A stretch of DNA of 52,283 nucleotides from Clostridia bacterium. GTDB lineage: Bacteria; Bacillota; Clostridia; Oscillospirales; CAG-272. Within the stretch, counting starts at the first letter, position 1, and each line of letters starts with the position of its first letter. Of this stretch, positions 40,211 to 47,485 are shown piece after piece. The translations under genes were made by a program, and so were the position numbers. The notes below the pieces were generated by a model. The model did no database searches and was not told where the DNA came from. It saw nothing but the letters and a program-made list of their open reading frames with translations. Location: the NCBI GenBank assembly GCA_017461945.1, contig JAFTSB010000008.1, forward strand, positions 1 through 52,283, given 5' to 3'.

Positions 40211-42217
40211 TTAGCGGATTCTCATCATGCCGGTATATTCCAGCAGCTTGATGTACAGGCCGCCCTGAACGGTACGGTTCTGGAAGCCCTTCATCACCTG
40301 CTCGGGATGCAGATCGTTGTAGGAACGGCTGATATACTCCTTCTGACCGCCGGTTACCGTCCAGTACCAGTCGGTCATGGGAACGCGGGTCTGGGTGCTG
40401 TTGAAGGCATCCCACAGCTTGTTCACCATATGCTCGAAATCATCGCGGGACTCAGCCAGGGTTGCCGTCCACACCAGCCAGTCGCTCTTGGTGTAGGGCT
40501 GACGGTTGTCAAGGGGCAGGCCATAGGCGTGCTCGCGGCGGCGATAGGAGGCCACCTCGGATTCGATCACAGTGCGATCCATGATCTCGGTGCCGAACAG
40601 CTTATCCCAAACGATGTTATACTTCATCGAGAAGGTATCAGGACGGTCAAAGGCCAAGCGGTAGCTACCGTCACCATTTGCGGCACGCTTTGCCCAGTCA
40701 GCGGCCATTTCGCGAGCCATCTTGATGTATTTGTTTTCTTCTCTCTTTTTGCCATTCATACCCTGCAGAATGCCGTAGCAGGCAAGACCCATAATAGCCT
40801 TGAGGGTCAGGTTGCAGTTGTGTGCCAGGTGACCGGCAAAGTCATCGGTGCAAAGCTGGTTCTCGGGATCGCGGCCATTGGCAATGAGGTACTTGACCCA
40901 CTGATCCAGCACATCCATATGCTCGTTGGCAAAGGAAGCATCGCCGGTAGCGATGGCCACGGTAGCCTCCATGATCAGCATATTGCCGCACTCCTCCACG
41001 GGCATTTGCTTTTCGTAAAGCAGAACGCCATCCTTCAAGCCATACTTCTGACCGTTCAGCAAAGGATAACGACCGGCATCGTGAGGGGCAAAGTCAAACT
41101 TCCACTCGTCGCTGGCAGCCACACGGTAAACAGGGCGCATCATGCCCTTCACCAGCTCGGGGTTGTAAAGCAAGAACAGGGGGATGGAAGGATAAGAAAC
41201 ATCAACGGTTGCAGCACAGCCATTGGAATAGCACTCCTTGGAGACCCAAAGGATCTCGCCGTTTTCATCAATGGCCAGCTTATGGGCAGCCACGGTCTGA
41301 CGGAAGGCCAGCTGTAGCAGCTCGGCGTACTTTTCGCCGCCGGCGCGAACAGCATAAACAAACATCTCATCGGCAAAAACATCACACATTGCCAACACAG
41401 CATCGTAATCCGCATGAGCGGTCACGATCTCGTCCTCAATTTTGGCGCCATCCTTGTTCCAATAGGATTTGAGATTCTGGCCATAGTATTGAATAGAAGC
41501 GATATCATCATATGCAAAGGTAAACAGCGTAGAGTCGCCCAGCGTGGCTTCAGCGGTGGCAAAGGTCATCTCGGCCTCTTTTTCGGGATAGTTGCGGTAA
41601 GTAAAGAACTTAATGGTCTTTTTCTCGACACCGACGGATGCTTTTTTGGCATCGGTGGAAAGATAGAAATAACCCCAGTCAATACGAGCATCGTCGCCCT
41701 CGCGGCTCAGAATGTTTTGAGATTTGGAGCCCATTTTAACCGACTTGATGCCGGTTTCCAGATTCAGGATCTCAGTAACCACCTCATCGTCGCCCTCGTG
41801 ATCCAGACAGATCTGCTCGGAAACGGCAAGCTTTACCTTAACGGTGTGTCTGTGGCCGTCCAGGATCTCCTTTTGGATCTCCAGATAGCTGACGGGTCTG
41901 GTGAGATAATAGAGATCGTCGGGCATAATGGGAGAGGTAAAGAGCAGCGTCAAGCGGACACCGTCCTGCTCAAACACATAGGTGGTGGTAAAGGTATCCA
42001 CATCCAGCTCCACCTGCTTCATAGCGGGCAGGTTTTCGCCGTGATCCTTGCCGATCAGACGATACAGCTTGCCGTCGATCTCGGCGGTGCCAAGGATGGC
42101 ATTGGTGTAGCCAGTCCAATGGGCAGTATCAACGTCGGTCAGCTTATCGGCGGGAGACCATACGTTAAAGAAGGGGTCAATGTTAATCAGCGGTACGGAA
42201 GGGGGACGAAGTCTCAT
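40211..42217 (-). CDS. Glutaminase-like glycosidase-fold protein (DUF5127/DUF4965/DUF1793)
   Basis: The start ATG at 42217 has AAGGAG. The 668 residues begin with the family opener RPPSVPLINIDPFFNVWSP and HWTGYTNAILG, then a beta-sandwich (about 1-260) and an alpha/alpha barrel (about 290-668) with WVSKECYSNGCAATVDVSYPSIPLFLLYNPELVKG near 325 and CGNMLIMEAT. Fungal members are called glutaminase GtaA, but the fold is that of six-hairpin glycosidases, so the real substrate may be a sugar. It has no signal peptide, unlike many relatives, so it is intracellular. It is transcribed alone. Confidence 0.85.
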   Translation of the reverse strand: MRLRPPSVPLINIDPFFNVWSPADKLTDVDTAHWTGYTNAILGTAEIDGKLYRLIGKDHGENLPAMKQVELDVDTFTTTYVFEQDGVRLTLLFTSPIMPDDLYYLTRPVSYLEIQKEILDGHRHTVKVKLAVSEQICLDHEGDDEVVTEILNLETGIKSVKMGSKSQNILSREGDDARIDWGYFYLSTDAKKASVGVEKKTIKFFTYRNYPEKEAEMTFATAEATLGDSTLFTFAYDDIASIQYYGQNLKSYWNKDGAKIEDEIVTAHADYDAVLAMCDVFADEMFVYAVRAGGEKYAELLQLAFRQTVAAHKLAIDENGEILWVSKECYSNGCAATVDVSYPSIPLFLLYNPELVKGMMRPVYRVAASDEWKFDFAPHDAGRYPLLNGQKYGLKDGVLLYEKQMPVEECGNMLIMEATVAIATGDASFANEHMDVLDQWVKYLIANGRDPENQLCTDDFAGHLAHNCNLTLKAIMGLACYGILQGMNGKKREENKYIKMAREMAADWAKRAANGDGSYRLAFDRPDTFSMKYNIVWDKLFGTEIMDRTVIESEVASYRRREHAYGLPLDNRQPYTKSDWLVWTATLAESRDDFEHMVNKLWDAFNSTQTRVPMTDWYWTVTGGQKEYISRSYNDLHPEQVMKGFQNRTVQGGLYIKLLEYTGMMRIR

Positions 42218-42272
42218 ATCCTGTTCTCCTTATCTGTTATCAATTCTTTCTGCATAGCAGAGATGCAAATTT

Positions 42273-42301
42273 ATTGTATCATACCGTTGCAACAAAGTCA
42301 A
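42273..42301 (-). promoter_or_regulatory. Sigma-A promoter of the DUF4965-type gene
   Basis: On the minus strand TTGACT (42296-42301) and TACAAT (42273-42278) are 17 bases apart. Confidence 0.78.
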
Positions 42302-42321
42302 CGAAAAAAGGAAATTTTGCC

Positions 42322-42356
42322 AAAAAGCCCCGTGCACAGGGCACGGAGCCTTTTTT
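42322..42356 (-). terminator. Terminator of the ferritin-like gene at 42356
   Basis: A CCGTGC/GCACGG-cored stem with A and T runs. Confidence 0.8.
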
Positions 42357-42790
42357 TACAGATATTGACGAATATCCACCGCCAGCTTTTCCTCTTGGTT
42401 GATCAATCGCTTGGTGATATCCTTGGAGACCTCGTCCGCCGCTTTGTATTGATTGAGATAGCGATTCAAGGATTTCACGCCCATATTGCAGCCATCGGTC
42501 ATCAGGTCGGCAATGGTATGATCGGATTCGTGCATGACCAGCTTCATATTGGTTTTGAGCCACGACATACTTTTTGCCATGGGGTTGGGGTTTTTTCCAT
42601 CGTCTCCATAGCGATTCAAAAGACCGCCCAGCTCGTGCTTTAGCTCAGTGTGCTCCTTTTTGCAAGCAGTCAATCGTTGCTTCAGAATATCCGATCGCAC
42701 GTAGGGCAGCACCTCGTCGATAGAGGAAATTCCCATTTTGACGCCGGCGTCACATTCGCGCAGCAGCTTTACCGTATCGGGTTGGATCAT
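42356..42790 (-). CDS. Ferritin-like four-helix protein (DUF2383-type)
   Basis: The start ATG at 42790 follows AAGGAGGTG. The 144 residues form four predicted helices, with His/Glu residues spaced in the way of the DUF2383 group (KKEHTELKHELGGLL; MKLVMHESDHTIADLM), compatible with a metal-binding or merely structural bundle. Such proteins are often spore- or stress-related in clostridia; no partner is nearby. The family assignment is moderate. Confidence 0.6.
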   Translation of the reverse strand: MIQPDTVKLLRECDAGVKMGISSIDEVLPYVRSDILKQRLTACKKEHTELKHELGGLLNRYGDDGKNPNPMAKSMSWLKTNMKLVMHESDHTIADLMTDGCNMGVKSLNRYLNQYKAADEVSKDITKRLINQEEKLAVDIRQYL

Positions 42791-42871
42791 TGTTTTCACC
42801 TCCTTTTTTCAAAAAAAGCATACCCGTTTGCTTGTTTTCTATGATGAAAAGAAATTTCCAAGGAGCAGCAT

Positions 42872-43099
42872 ATGCCATATTTTAACTATCACGCCACCGC
42901 CAAGGCGCTGATCGCCAGCGGCAAGCTGAAGGGCTATCGCATTGTAGAGCGGCATGGCAACATTGCCCCTGCGTTACTATTGTATTTTGATGATGAAAAG
43001 CACCCCTTGATGCCCATTCGCGAGCATCGGTTTGCGGAATATCTCCCTTTGCTGTACGGCGTTGACCGTGTGAAAGGCTTTGATGATTTTAACTATTGA
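42872..43099 (+). CDS. Small conserved-type protein, 75 residues
   Basis: ATG at 42872 follows AAGGAG. The product has a helix, then strands (GYRIVERHGNIAPALLLYFDDEKHPLMPIREHRF). His and Arg residues cluster in the last third. I recognise the pattern as a short conserved hypothetical of clostridia but no function is known. Its stop overlaps the -35 box of the next gene. Confidence 0.6.
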   Translation: MPYFNYHATAKALIASGKLKGYRIVERHGNIAPALLLYFDDEKHPLMPIREHRFAEYLPLLYGVDRVKGFDDFNY

Positions 43100-43124
43100 C
43101 ATCAAGGCAATTTCATCGTATAAT
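43096..43124 (+). promoter_or_regulatory. Sigma-A promoter of the gene at 43160
   Basis: TTGACA (43096-43101) and TATAAT (43119-43124) are 17 bases apart; the -35 overlaps the stop of the upstream gene. Confidence 0.85.
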
Positions 43125-43159
43125 AGAAGATACAAACCATCAGCAAAGGAGTGTTTCCT

Positions 43160-43825
43160 ATGTTTAAGAATATTGGCAAACGCATTCAATTCCTGGCCAT
43201 CTTGCTGGCGCTTCTCACCTTTATCGGGTGTCTGGCCCTGGCCGTTTGGTTTTTGTTAGCCGCTTTAAAGACCAGCGATGAAACCCTCTATGCCGCAGGC
43301 ATTCAGGGCACCGTGATCTTTGGTGTACTGGCCTTGATCCTCCCGCTGTTCAGCTGGCTGATCTACGGCTTTGGCACACTGATCATCTCTGCTGAAAAGC
43401 AGGCTGAAAGCGAGCGCGAGGCCAAAGAGATCCTGCGTCACGCATTGGCCGAGGGTGCGCTTTCCGAGGATATCGCCCGCAAGCTGACTCCTGTTCTGGC
43501 CAAGCTGGCCAGCACTACCACTGCCATTCCCCGTGCTGCTGCACCCGCAAGACCCGCAGCGCCTGTGGCTCGCCCTGTAACACCCCCCGTACAAAAGGAG
43601 ACCCCCGTGGTTGAGCAAGCTCCCCAGCCTGCCGCAACCGAGGTAAAGGTAGAGGAGGTTGTCACCAAGGAGCCGGAGCAAAAGCCCGTTGAAAGCGCGC
43701 CTGTGTCCGCCCCTGTGGAAAAAGCCCCCGATCAGACCGTCGCCCCTAAGTCCGAGCCTCCCAAGCCCGTATCCCCCGCTTTCACCCCCCTCAAGCCTAT
43801 GGGCGGCAAGGGTAAAACCTATTAA
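43160..43825 (+). CDS. Membrane protein with Pro/Ala-rich cytoplasmic tail
   Basis: ATG at 43160 has AAAGGAG eight bases upstream. The 221 residues have two membrane helices (about 9-40 and 49-78), a charged helix to about 115 (SEREAKEILRHALAEGALSEDIARKL), and a long low-complexity tail rich in Pro, Ala, Val and Glu (residues 120-221), which ends in a basic GGKGKTY. The tail is probably disordered and may bind a partner. No known domain is recognised. It has a strong promoter and its own terminator. Confidence 0.7.
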   Translation: MFKNIGKRIQFLAILLALLTFIGCLALAVWFLLAALKTSDETLYAAGIQGTVIFGVLALILPLFSWLIYGFGTLIISAEKQAESEREAKEILRHALAEGALSEDIARKLTPVLAKLASTTTAIPRAAAPARPAAPVARPVTPPVQKETPVVEQAPQPAATEVKVEEVVTKEPEQKPVESAPVSAPVEKAPDQTVAPKSEPPKPVSPAFTPLKPMGGKGKTY

Positions 43826-43830
43826 CAGCC

Positions 43831-43869
43831 AACACTCGTGTGCTAAAATCGGCACACGGGTGTTGTTTT
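43831..43869 (+). terminator. Terminator of the gene at 43160
   Basis: AACACTCGTGTGC pairs with GCACACGGGTGTT around an eight-base loop, followed by TTTTTT. Confidence 0.85.
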
Positions 43870-43918
43870 TTGCGCAAAAAATTCACACCGTTGCCATAAT
43901 TTTGAAACCTCGCTCACC

Positions 43919-43947
43919 TTGACACGCACCATGGAATATGATAAGAT
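43919..43947 (+). promoter_or_regulatory. Sigma-A promoter of the DUF2974 gene
   Basis: TTGACA (43919-43924) and TAAGAT (43942-43947) are 17 bases apart. Confidence 0.7.
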
Positions 43948-43986
43948 AGAATCGTAAAAAATCATGGGAAAGGAGTGCGTTGCAGC

Positions 43987-45099
43987 GTGAGCAATTTGTT
44001 TGATTATTTGAACTGGCGTGGCGATCTTTCCTTCGGGAGTGTTTCACTATGCCCGGTGGATGCCTTGATCTTTTCGATGCTCCCCTACATACGCTTGGAA
44101 GGGATCGTGCCCGAGCTACCCGGTGCCGAGCCTGTACGGCTGGGAGATGCCGTGGCCACTTATTTGGCAACGCCCCCTTCAACTCCGTTGAATGACAATC
44201 ACTTGAAGCTGCTGGAACAGCTGAAAGCCTCACAACGCTTTGCTTCGCTCCGCCTATTGGGCGCGCAAAAGGAGCTTGACCCCGAAAACGGTATGCAATT
44301 TGCCGCCATAACGGCACTGCTCCCGGGGCAAAATCTATTGGTAGCCTTTGAGGGCACAGACGACACACTGGTGGGGTGGCAAGAGGATTTTCGTATGAGC
44401 TATGAGTGCCCGGTCCCCGCCCAGCTGCGTGCCGTGCAATATCTGCGTGCCGTGGCGGCCGCCCACCCCTTGCGGCGCATTTACGTTTGTGGCCACTCCA
44501 AGGGGGGTAATCTGGCCATGTTTGCCGCCGTACATTGCGGCAACGAGTATCGCTATCGCATCCGCGCTGTTTATAACAATGACGGCCCCGGATTTTGCGA
44601 CGATACCCTTTCCTCCCCCGAATACACCGAAATCCGACACCGTATCCACACATTTCTGCCACAATCCTCGATCGTCGGTGTGCTTTTGGAACACGACACC
44701 AACTATCGCATTGTAAAAAGCACCAACGTGGGGCTTTTACAGCACGATGCCTATTCGTGGCAGGTGATGGGGGCAGATTTTGAATATACCACCGAGCGCA
44801 CTGCCTTTGGCCGGGAGACCGAGGCTATCGTGGACCGCTTTGTCAACGAGCTGAGCCCGGAACGCAAGCGCCAGTTTGGAGAGGCGTTGTTTGCCATGCT
44901 GGAAAGCACCGGGCAGGAGACGGTTTCAGGCATTACGGGCAACAAGCTGCAAAGCTTGCGCCGTATGCTATCAAGCTATGCCGATCTGGATCCCAAGGTA
45001 AGAGAGATCCTGCACGATTCCTTTTCCTCTCTCAACCGGTTTCGCCGCGAGGCGAGAAAGGGACGCACCCCACTTTCTGATACCGAAAAATCCTCTTAA
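43987..45099 (+). CDS. DUF2974 lipase-like alpha/beta hydrolase
   Basis: The best start is GTG at 43987, eleven bases after AAAGGAG; the GTG at 43975 lies inside the ribosome site. The 370 residues match the DUF2974 (Mbeg1-like) group: SNLFDYLNWRGDLSF at the start, LLVAFEGTDDTLVGWQEDF near 119, then the nucleophile elbow GHSKGGNLA near 169-177 and VYNNDGPGF near 196. The Ser in GHSKG is the probable catalytic residue. Substrate unknown; a lipid or ester is likely. No signal peptide was seen. Confidence 0.8.
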   Translation: MSNLFDYLNWRGDLSFGSVSLCPVDALIFSMLPYIRLEGIVPELPGAEPVRLGDAVATYLATPPSTPLNDNHLKLLEQLKASQRFASLRLLGAQKELDPENGMQFAAITALLPGQNLLVAFEGTDDTLVGWQEDFRMSYECPVPAQLRAVQYLRAVAAAHPLRRIYVCGHSKGGNLAMFAAVHCGNEYRYRIRAVYNNDGPGFCDDTLSSPEYTEIRHRIHTFLPQSSIVGVLLEHDTNYRIVKSTNVGLLQHDAYSWQVMGADFEYTTERTAFGRETEAIVDRFVNELSPERKRQFGEALFAMLESTGQETVSGITGNKLQSLRRMLSSYADLDPKVREILHDSFSSLNRFRREARKGRTPLSDTEKSS

Positions 45100-45103
45100 A
45101 ATG

Positions 45104-45134
45104 AAAACACCTTTCTTTTGGAAAGGTGTTTTTT
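45104..45134 (+). terminator. Terminator of the DUF2974 gene
   Basis: AAAACACCTTTC and its complement around TTTTG, followed by six T. The -35 of the next promoter begins three bases later. Confidence 0.85.
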
Positions 45135-45136
45135 AC

Positions 45137-45165
45137 TTGACGAACGGGGTAAAATAGGGTATACT
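45137..45165 (+). promoter_or_regulatory. Sigma-A promoter of the GNAT gene
   Basis: TTGACG (45137-45142) and TATACT (45160-45165) are 17 bases apart. Confidence 0.75.
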
Positions 45166-45188
45166 GAAAGCAGAAAGGATGTGATCGA

Positions 45189-45917
45189 ATGGACGCAATG
45201 CGTGCGGCCTGCGAAGCACTTTATCATATGGCCTTTCCGGGAGAGCCCGAGGTCTTTACCAAAGCCATGTTTGACCGTTTTTATCCATCGTGCATCCGCA
45301 CGGTTTGTGAGGACGGCAAGCCGGTTTCTATGCTGTTTTCCATACCGTATCCCCTTGTCAGCGACGAGGGCACCCATGAAGCGCACTATCTTTACGCCGT
45401 GGCCACTCATCCCGATTACAGAGGCCGTGGGCTTGCCAAGCAACTGCTGTTAGCCGAGGCGCAGCACTACCCCGTATTCTTACGCCCAATGACGCCCTCC
45501 CTATTCGATTTTTATGCCAAGGCCGGATTTATGCCCTTTTCCCCCATGGAGCAGATGGAAGGAGAGGCGACAACGGCAGACAGCCATTGCCATTCACTCT
45601 CCCCCACCGATTATCTGGCCGCACGCGCCAAGCTGGCTCCTTTGCCTGCCTGCGTACCCACCCCGGAGTTTCTCTCGCTATATGAAATCGGTGGCGGCTT
45701 TGCCCACTATGGCGAAGATGCTGCAGTTTTGTACGAGCGACACGGTGACACCATCGTCTTTAAGGAATTTTGGGGCGACACGGATCGCGCGCCGTGCCTG
45801 GCAAGCTTTCTGGGCGGCAAGCGTTACACGCTACGCCGCCGCGCCGCGAATGGCGCGTGCTTTGGCGTTGGGATCAACGTGCCGCCGGACGCCTCTTTTT
45901 TGGCAGCCTTAGATTAA
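45189..45917 (+). CDS. GNAT-family N-acetyltransferase
   Basis: The 242 residues have a GNAT core with the acetyl-CoA loop ATHPDYRGRGLAKQLL near 72-87 and a second strand YPVFLRPMTPSLFDFYAKAGF near 97-117. A C-terminal extension (about 140-242) resembles the two-domain acetyltransferases of clostridia. The acceptor is not known. The start ATG has AAAGGA nine bases upstream. dinB follows after 44 bases and may be cotranscribed. Confidence 0.82.
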   Translation: MDAMRAACEALYHMAFPGEPEVFTKAMFDRFYPSCIRTVCEDGKPVSMLFSIPYPLVSDEGTHEAHYLYAVATHPDYRGRGLAKQLLLAEAQHYPVFLRPMTPSLFDFYAKAGFMPFSPMEQMEGEATTADSHCHSLSPTDYLAARAKLAPLPACVPTPEFLSLYEIGGGFAHYGEDAAVLYERHGDTIVFKEFWGDTDRAPCLASFLGGKRYTLRRRAANGACFGVGINVPPDASFLAALD

Positions 45918-45961
45918 AAAAGCGCATACGTCACAAGATTTTTGAGAAAGGAGGAGCACCC

Positions 45962-47185
45962 ATGGACAAGGACAGAGTGATTTTGCATTGCGACTGCAAC
46001 GGCTTTTTTGCCTCGGTAGAAACCCTGCTTGAGCCCTCGCTTGCCAACGTCCCCATGGTGGTGACCGGCGACCCGGAGAGCCGCCACGGCATCATTTTAG
46101 CCAAAAATGAGCGTGCCAAAAAATATGGCATTCAAACGGCCGAGACCATCTGGCAGGCCAAGCAAAAATGCCCTCAGCTGGTTTGTGTGCTCCCCCATCA
46201 CGGTATGTATGGCGAGATCTCCAAGCGCGTAAATGCCATTTATCTGGATTACACCGATCTGGTGGATCCCTTTGGCATTGACGAATCCTTTTTGGACGTC
46301 ACGGGCAGCTTGCGCCTGTTTGGGAAATCCCCTAAGGAGCTGGCCGACGACATCCGTGAGCGTGTCAAACGCGAGATCGGCATCACCATTTCGGTAGGCG
46401 TCAGCTTTTGCCGTGTGCTGGCCAAGCTTGGCAGCGATTATAAAAAGCCCGATGCTACCACAGTGATCGACCGTCATAATTATAAGGAAATCGCCTGGCC
46501 GTTGCCGGTTTCTGCCATGTTATTCGCAGGGCGGCGCACCTCCGAGACCTTGGCCAAGATGGGTATTTTCACCATTGGTGAGCTGGCCTGTGCTGACCGC
46601 GCCGTCGTAGTAGGACGCTTGGGTGAGGCAGGTGACACCCTGTGGCGCTATGCCAACGGTCTGGACGACGAGCCGGTGCATACCTATTGGGATCGTCCTG
46701 CCCCCAAATCCGTGGGCAACGGTATGACCTTTCGCCGCGACATTGCCGGTGTGGAGGAGATCCGCGCGGGCGTGATGGCATTGACCGACTCGGTGGCGGC
46801 CCGCTTGCGTGCCGCCGACCGTAAATGCACGGTGGTGCAGGTGCAGATCAAGGACCCCAATTTCCGCACCGTGCAAAAGCAATGCACCCTGCGCCGTGCC
46901 ACGTGGTTGCAGCAGGAACTGACCCAGCAGGCCATGGAGTTGATCCGTGTGGCGGTGGGCTTTGGCTCCAGCATCCGTTCCCTGACCGTAACGGCAGCGG
47001 GACTGGTTTCTCCCGGCGAGACCGAGGAGCAGCTGGATCTGTTTTCGGCAGCCAACCCCCAGGAGGACAAGCGCGAGAGCGTGGAAAAGGCTATGGCCGA
47101 CATCCGTGACCGCTTTGGCAAAAGCAGCATTCGCCTTGGCTGTTATGAAAACCGTGAGATCGGCACCGATAAGCCAAGAAAATAA
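45962..47185 (+). CDS. dinB: DNA polymerase IV (Y family)
   Basis: DinB copies past DNA lesions. The 407 residues start at ATG 45962 behind GGAGG. The palm motifs HCDCNGFFASVE (residues 9-20) and GIDESFLDVTG near 99-109 hold the catalytic acidic residues, with Phe15/Phe16 at the steric gate. The little-finger domain follows, and EEQLDLFS near 360 is the beta-clamp binding motif. A LexA-type operator was not seen upstream. Confidence 0.93.
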   Translation: MDKDRVILHCDCNGFFASVETLLEPSLANVPMVVTGDPESRHGIILAKNERAKKYGIQTAETIWQAKQKCPQLVCVLPHHGMYGEISKRVNAIYLDYTDLVDPFGIDESFLDVTGSLRLFGKSPKELADDIRERVKREIGITISVGVSFCRVLAKLGSDYKKPDATTVIDRHNYKEIAWPLPVSAMLFAGRRTSETLAKMGIFTIGELACADRAVVVGRLGEAGDTLWRYANGLDDEPVHTYWDRPAPKSVGNGMTFRRDIAGVEEIRAGVMALTDSVAARLRAADRKCTVVQVQIKDPNFRTVQKQCTLRRATWLQQELTQQAMELIRVAVGFGSSIRSLTVTAAGLVSPGETEEQLDLFSAANPQEDKRESVEKAMADIRDRFGKSSIRLGCYENREIGTDKPRK

Positions 47186-47260
47186 AGAGTATCATCTATA
47201 AAAGGTGTAAAATTCCCAAAAAATTCGGTTCAAACCCACCGATTTCAGCCAAAACGGCTC

Positions 47261-47289
47261 TTGACAAGATATTTTAGTTATGGTATAAT
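47261..47289 (+). promoter_or_regulatory. Sigma-A promoter of the manganese riboswitch transcript
   Basis: TTGACA (47261-47266) and TATAAT (47284-47289) are 17 bases apart. Confidence 0.88.
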
Positions 47290-47295
47290 GCTCCA

Positions 47296-47430
47296 CGTAA
47301 TATCCGTGAGGGAGTAGTTACGCCATTGCGATTGGCGGGCAAGTCAACAGCTCTGACCGTTTTCGGTCTGGCTTGCCTTGATTAACGAGACTCATGTAGG
47401 GCCCCAAAACTCTGCATGAGTCTCTTTTTT
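47296..47430 (+). promoter_or_regulatory. yybP-ykoY (Mn2+) riboswitch with terminator
   Basis: The leader has the family sequences GGGAGTAGTTACGCC at its 5' side, GTCAACAGCTCTGACCG in the middle and TGGCTTGCC...TTGATTAACGAGACTCAT at the 3' side. Its last arm forms a terminator stem GAGACTCATG/CATGAGTCTC with a T run to 47430. In known cases Mn2+ stabilises the switch and lets the gene be expressed, so the P-type ATPase downstream is probably switched on by excess manganese. Confidence 0.92.
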
Positions 47431-47485
47431 CGTCTTTTGCAAGGCGAACACCACACGGCGCCCGAAACGGGCAGAAAGGAACGCT

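Noticed and set aside
40202-42643. Two long open frames antisense to the DUF4965-type gene
   Set aside because: Both follow the codon pattern of the sense gene and have no ribosome sites or domains.
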